Assembly (NCBI GenBank): GCA_026874595.1
Contig: CM049314.1
Span: 58,084,300 to 58,148,299 of the forward strand
Origin: Sipunculus nudus
Taxonomy: Eukaryota > Annelida > Sipuncula > Golfingiida > Sipunculidae
Direction of reading: 5' to 3'
DNA length: 64,000 nt
In this document: positions 59,029-64,000 of the stretch, piece after piece
Layout of the letters: the number at the start of each line of letters is the position of its first letter
How positions within the stretch are numbered: position 1 is the first letter of the stretch
Program-made: the position numbers and the translations under genes
The notes under the pieces: generated by a model
Seen by the model: the letters and a program-made list of their open reading frames with translations, nothing else
What the model was told of the DNA's origin: nothing
Databases searched by the model: none

Positions 59029-60008
59029 AATAAGAGGTATAGGTCTTGTTAAACAATATTAATCAATTGGAACCACAAGTAGGCCTTATTGTTTGTAAAA
59101 GAAAAATTAATAGACTTTATAGTGGTGTGTCTTTCATATTTCTCCTCTCAATATCTCAAAAGTATAATACTAAAGAGTTACCCCTACCCCATATGTTTTA
59201 CCCAATGGTGCAATACATTTAGTTGAGGGTGGGCATATAAAGTGGGTGAACCACACAAAAAGCTTTCACCGATGCAACGCTTTCACATATTTTCAAACCC
59301 TAAGTGTGTATACCTTGCCAAATATTACAATGAGAATTATTACTCTCGGATGGTACCGGCCAACCCGTCTGGCTCATGGACTTTACTTTGAAGATAATCA
59401 TTGGACGAAAGCGAACTCTGATTATCCATATTCAGTTAACCAAACGTGCGATCTTACTTGAAATATGAAAAAGGTAACCACCGTATACTTTGTAGATAAT
59501 CTACAGCACACGATTGACACCAGGGTAACATCGTTATTTGTGCTTTCCTGTTACATCTTGTGCTTAATTCCAAGGAATGATTGTTTTTGGATATGTTAGT
59601 TGAATAACAGGCATTATCAATTAAAATAAACTCATGAAAGTATAATATTTTACTCTCTTATAAAAAAATGATTGTTTTTGGATATGTTAGTTGAATAACA
59701 GGCATTAGCAATTAAAATAAACTCATGAAAGTATAATATTTTACTCTCTTTAGATCCCACTTTTATTGTTCGATAAACGCAAAATTACATTTTTTAAGAA
59801 AGTAAGCAAGGCGACATATTAAAGCTATAAGTATAAGGGCAAGCAATTTCAGACATATTGTTACTTCATGGTTTGGTTTTCGAAATTTTTGCAGTTTCAA
59901 GATTGTTAACAGTTTATACACTCATTATGTATACACGTGTGCAAATAAATATCAGTTGTGTGACTCTTGACCTACATCGACCGCTTATTAATTTCCAAGT
60001 TGCACTAT
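59029..60008. other. Spacer with a 91-bp-period duplication
   Basis: 59577-59750 holds two copies of a block that starts ATGATTGTTTTTGGATATGT and ends AGTATAATATTTTACTCTCT, differing by very few bases. The rest is unassigned. Confidence 0.7.
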
Positions 60009-60323
60009 TTATTTATTGATTATATTATCTCGCATCTTTTGAAGAATATCCCAGGCCTTGGTCATTTGTGTCCTGAGATGGGTTTTCTGGTAATGCTGAG
60101 GATAGAAAATGCACTCTGTCAGAAGGCCCCTCTTTATTGCAGCACCCAACTTGTGACTTGTCCAGCATCTATCAGGCGCTGCCGGACCAATCCCTTCGTC
60201 TAACATTTTTCTTAAATTCCAGTTATATAGACATCTTCGAAAGGATAATATTTGTTTTTTTTACTAACAGAATACAACTTCTTTGAGAGCTTGAGGTTCA
60301 TTCCGTATCCGATGCCTGTACAA
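60009..60323 (-). pseudogene. Beta-1,3-galactosyltransferase-like gene, 3' part
   Basis: Continues the enzyme beyond the inserted element: YCTGIGYGMNLKLS (the Gly-rich motif after Y-P-x-Y) and YYPFEDVYITGI (the E-D-V motif with the putative catalytic acid region). Immediately after ITGI one base is missing (GGAATT|TAAG), giving a stop. In the shifted frame the C-terminus goes on as LRKMLDEGIG...TECIFYPQHYQKTHL to a stop at 60009-60011. AATAAA follows directly on the minus strand. Without the insertion and the one-base loss this would be a normal B3GALT-type C-terminus. Confidence 0.82.
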
Positions 60324-60325
60324 TA

Positions 60326-61692
60326 CTGTAGATTCAGATAATATCGTGGGCTTAAAATTTCGTGGTTTTTGTACAAAACGCATATCGTGGGGTATTTGAA
60401 TTGATGGAAAGACCATGAATATTATAGAAAATCTTGGTTATTAATATCTTAATGTGCGCAAGGAAGACGAGAACATATGTACACAGACAGTACGCCTGTG
60501 GCTCGACTCAGATGCTTATCACACGGTGCGCCTGTACTGCGGTCAATTAGGTCAGTGTTGAGCAAACAAGGTTCGCCCGACCCTAACAAAGGAGTTAACC
60601 AGCCGTAACCGACACGTGCCGGACAATACATCGGCTGTTAGTTGTAACACACGATACATCACCTATTAGTTATAACACCCGATCGCTCCACGTTCACAGA
60701 AAAGTTAACCCTCACTTGATCGGAGGAAAAATAAAACGGGACCGTCCACTTGAACGTTTTTACCTTTTTTAATCATGGCGGTAGTCACATGTGACACCTG
60801 TAAATCTTAGACGGGGCCGTGAGACATACAAGAGACAAGATTCGTTCGGCATTCAACATGTCAACTAAAAAATAAGAAACAGATATCGGCATAATGGTTC
60901 GACTAGACAGGAATTTTTCTTTTCTGAAAATTTGAGGGGCATAATTTGCATTTGTATTCTGCGACACTTACGTGCGCTAACATTTATGTACAACTATCGG
61001 CAATATTCGGAGGAAATACCGTCTATCATATTAATGGCTCATTTTTATGCACGCAACTGCAGTCGGCAATATTCGGAATAAGTTCTAATTTCTTTCGCTT
61101 CCCCGCGGAAATGCAAATGAGCCAATAAGGAGCCTAAGTCTTGTTTTATCTCTATTGAAAGAAGGTTGAAAAAAGCCGTGCCTCGGTAGCTGTGGTTACG
61201 AACATTGGAACAAGTGTACCGTTCTTGTCGTGTCAGAACTACCGATTTGAGCGATAGAAATGTGGCATTGTTCTTGAATATTGAAAAGAGGAAATGTGGG
61301 GATTCGTTTTCCAGTTTAAAGTAAAGTTTGATATTGTTTTATTGTGAACATTTCAGGGGGCCGTGTTTGTGCGATATTTGGGGAAATAATGGAATTGACA
61401 ACATAATATTTATAAATCACGTATTTTTTATAGTATTACAGGAAATGTAATGCAGTACATTTATTATATGTATCAATGGCAATCATAAAATAGTAATAAA
61501 CCATTTTTGTACCTTTACTAAAAAATTCAGCCAGCGATAATAACTATATATAGATGAAGTCGACCACCAGCTGCTGTTAAGATAATTTTTGATCTTATGA
61601 TTTTTTTATCGTTTGAATCATGAATTCGTGGATTAACTTTGTCCACGAAAACCACGAAAATAAAATCCCAACTAATATTTCTGAATCTACTG
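60326..61692. mobile_element. TA-inserting TIR element, copy 3, inside a glycosyltransferase gene (1,367 bp)
   Basis: Ends CTGTAGATTCAGATAATATC and, reversed from the right, CAGTAGATTCAGAAATATTA. The inverted ends extend about 45 bp (both then reach TTTCGTGGTTTT). It is flanked by TA at 60324-60325 and 61693-61694. The same terminal words mark 22668-23690 and 34683-35921; the interior differs (GGCAATATTCGGA occurs twice). No transposase. Removing it with one TA rejoins the coding frame. Confidence 0.88.
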
Positions 61693-61694
61693 TA

Positions 61695-62808
61695 ACTGGG
61701 ATAGTAGTGATATGGATACTGTTCACAGTCGACTATCCAGCGTTTCATCCTAGCATTCTTAGCTGACCGTATCGCATTTAGATTTGTGTGCCTGGTCAGA
61801 ACTTCTCCGCATAAAATTATATTTTCAGGCAGAAAACAATGCTCCTTCAGAAACGACACCAGGTTATATATAACGAATGCATCATCATCTGTTTTGATCA
61901 TGTATTTCGCCTGAGGACAGTTTTCAGCCGCCCACCGTAGAGCAATTAGAGATTTATACGTCTCGTTTTGGTAGAAATCCAAGAATTCTGCCTGAACAAT
62001 GTCACCGTATCGTTGAACCTCATTTTTTATATTTCTCTGCAAATCAATGTCATTCCTTATTCCAAGAACAAAAAGAACACCTACTTTTTCCCCCAAAATC
62101 TCCCGCCTGGAGGCCCAAGAGTTCCGTATCTGCATCCGCATTTGATAAGAATGAATACGTGACAAAACTACAAATAAAATGGTTAAATTTTGTGACCAGC
62201 AATATTCTCTATTTTCCTTGACATAAGAAAAATCAATGATCGGGTTTGCTTGATTCCAGAAAAAAGGGTCTCTATTTTGTATGATACCTATTTGGCACTT
62301 GTTTCGATCATTTATATATTTATAATTTTTCCACCATTCATAAGTGGATTCTATTCGAGGTGCTTTCTCATAATACTTAAACCAAAATTGTTTGCACTTG
62401 GTTATGTTGTGCATCAATTTCAAAGCAACAGGTGACGGCACTCCTTTGGAATTCGCAAGATTATAAGTGGAATCATTCAAATTGTTTTTCCTTGAGGCTC
62501 CAGGTGTAGAAACTTTAACATCTTTTATGGTTTTGGTAAGCTGCCAAACCTCACCATCACCGTTACTTATTCCTTCATACTGTATTTGCTCCGGAGTATA
62601 TGTTTCACTTCTCTTTCTCTCCTTGCCGATGTCGCAGTACCTGGTGACTTTCTTTTTTAAATTTCTGGTCAGGGTCTTCAAGTGTATTGATGTGATTCTG
62701 CAGGTTTTGTTCGACTGGTTTCACAGCAGCTCTAAATAACATGTAAAGGAGTATCCAACTGACAATCAGGCACAATATCCGTGCAGCGTGAAATCTCCCC
62801 AACCTCAT
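61695..62808 (-). pseudogene. Beta-1,3-galactosyltransferase-like gene, 5' part (interrupted)
   Basis: A Golgi type II enzyme that would transfer galactose or a related sugar in beta-1,3 linkage. From ATG 62808: short cytosolic MRLGRFHAAR, membrane anchor ILCLIVSWILLYMLF, then a stem. The stem frame (open to 62605) and the main frame (open from at least 62681) differ by one base, with a change expected near the A6 run at about 62650. The catalytic part has MQIRNSWASR (the IRxTW-type motif), GVLFVLG, YGDIVQAEFLDFYQNETYKS, KYMIKTDDDAFV (the D-x-D metal site) and RWIVDCEQYPYHYYPSY, where the mobile element cuts in. A single-exon layout is usual for this family. Frameshift plus insertion make it a pseudogene in this haplotype. 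Confidence 0.85.
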
Positions 62809-63211
62809 ATTATATTCTTAAATGTTCCTCGTGTGCTGAAGTTTCAGGTAAACTACAGTGAGGATTTGATTCCTGCAATCCTGTGATTAACGTGTCGCTT
62901 TTCTCTAACGTCCTTAAGGCTTTATTTTTTCACAGATTCTTTGCTGTACCTCTACTTAGCCGTATATGTCAGTTGATTTCAAATAACAGTCCCTGCGACT
63001 ATTTTATTGGTTGAGGATGAGGTTGTTTGTCTTTAGTATTCATTAGAAATATTGAGTTATGTAGTGCTGTATGTCTTTATTATTCATGAGAAATATTGAT
63101 TTAAGGTGTGCTGTATGTCCTTCCTCTCCTGTTTCCTACTGCACTTGTACACGCATTGCCGCATGTGTTACTTTAAAGTCCATGCGACTTCTTTATTGGT
63201 TGAAGATGACA
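62809..63211. other. Upstream flank with small duplications
   Basis: 63031-63118 contains two ~44-bp units (GTCTTTAGTATTCATTAGAA / GTCTTTATTATTCATGAGAA). TTTATTGGTTGAGGATGA (63003) and TTTATTGGTTGAAGATGA (63192) repeat around them. Confidence 0.7.
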
Positions 63212-63582
63212 TTAAATACTTAATTGGTGGATAGAAATTTGAGGCACCTGGTTTTCGGACATTTGAATGTTATCAGAAACAAAGAAAGCCCATCTAGAAG
63301 GTACAGGTAAAATATCAATTTAGTACCATGGAGTTGAATGATAAAGCAGAACAACAATATGCATGTATGAATACATAGTATCAAATGTCATCAGTACTGT
63401 CGATACTGGAACCAATAAATACACTGTAGATCAATACCAAACTAGCATTAAAAACTATCAATTCTAGTAAATGTACGGCCTAACATGTGTCTGTGTACGT
63501 GTGTTTGTTGTGCCAGTCCGCTGCATCGCAATTAGAGTTCAGTTCTTAATCAGAATACAATTTTTTTCCAGCTGGAAAAAAT
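63212..63582 (-). repeat. 371-bp dispersed repeat, copy 2 (inverted relative to copy 1)
   Basis: Reverse-complement match to 53478-53848. The copies are equal in length with no large gaps. Confidence 0.88.
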
Positions 63583-64000
63583 TGAAAACAATTTAAAATG
63601 CATGAACAGGGTTGAGAGCTCTAATATCAGATTTACGGACATGCAAATGTCAAAAGTGCTAGATGCACAATTTTTTTTTATCATCACCTTGCTTTTCAGT
63701 GGAATCAGCAGGGTAGGTAAACTGCAGAATCTGAAAGAAAAGAATTGAAATTCAGAAAGCATTACTAAGAGTCTTGTAATCAAATAAAGCCATCCAAAAT
63801 CCAGGTACAGAGCCACATATCAGAACAAACACTTGCTGGTATAGCTGATGATTTGTATAAGATATTCAGATATCTAGGATACTAAGTTTATTGATATTAT
63901 TCCATAAAATAAACTGCAAAATGGTCCCATCATATTATAAATCAATAGCTAAACCGTAATACTTTACTCTACTAGTCTTAATGCCTTACCGAAGCATTTC
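63583..64000. other. Right edge, with one possible micro-exon
   Basis: On the minus strand 63730-63688 (ATTCTGCAGTTTACC...GAAAAGCAAG) is bounded by TTTCTTTCAG and GTGATG, reading ILQFTYPADSTEKQ. It is unsupported by any partner exon in the window. Confidence 0.25.

Overview
The window looks like one AT-rich, intron-containing nuclear contig from an invertebrate animal, most likely a bivalve mollusc. The signs are spliced genes with polyadenylation signals, long (TA)n arrays, tRNA-derived SINEs, many short terminal-inverted-repeat elements, and about 150-bp tandem arrays of the kind known from bivalve repeats. No species can be named from the sequence. Coding sequence is sparse and much of it is broken; no ribosomal RNA, functional tRNA, CRISPR array or prokaryotic operon is visible.

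Layout, 0-26 kb. The left end holds the last two exons of a subtilase-fold (S8) protein (+, to 486). Tail-to-tail with it lies a multi-exon immunoglobulin-superfamily receptor (-, 5108 to 908) with a signal peptide, two Ig domains, a membrane segment and a tyrosine-rich tail. The first exons of a second Ig receptor (+, 14185-15200) lie between two diverged direct copies of a 3-kb segment (10330-13322 and 17630-21041). A second S8 paralogue (24418-25350) is a frameshifted pseudogene. In the two S8 copies every catalytic-triad position that can be read is replaced, so this looks like a family of pseudoproteases. An unidentified broken reading frame (-, 16569-16039) sits beside a 302-bp tandem duplication.

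Layout, 26-57 kb. This part is dominated by mobile DNA: a 3.6-kb interval bounded by opposed AGCAG-rich arrays and holding a possible two-exon small gene (-, 29108-27522); several MITE families (GGCC-ended, CAGGGGC-ended, CAGTGAAATC-ended); and two oppositely oriented 150-bp-unit arrays (44.6-45.5 kb and 48.9-50.3 kb).

Layout, 57-64 kb. A chimeric LINE remnant, a MULE-transposase-like exon, and a beta-1,3-galactosyltransferase gene (-, 62808 to 60009) that has been cut in two by a 1,367-bp TIR element with a TA target duplication. Removing the element in silico rejoins the coding frame exactly at the family's Y-P-x-Y / Gly-rich junction, but two further frameshifts show the gene is dead or carries assembly errors. 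Two more members of the same TIR family lie at 22.7 and 34.7 kb.

Functionally the only plausible theme is a recognition or immune-type neighbourhood (Ig receptors beside inactive subtilases); this is inference from adjacency. Splice sites were judged by eye, so exon edges without stated phase agreement are approximate.
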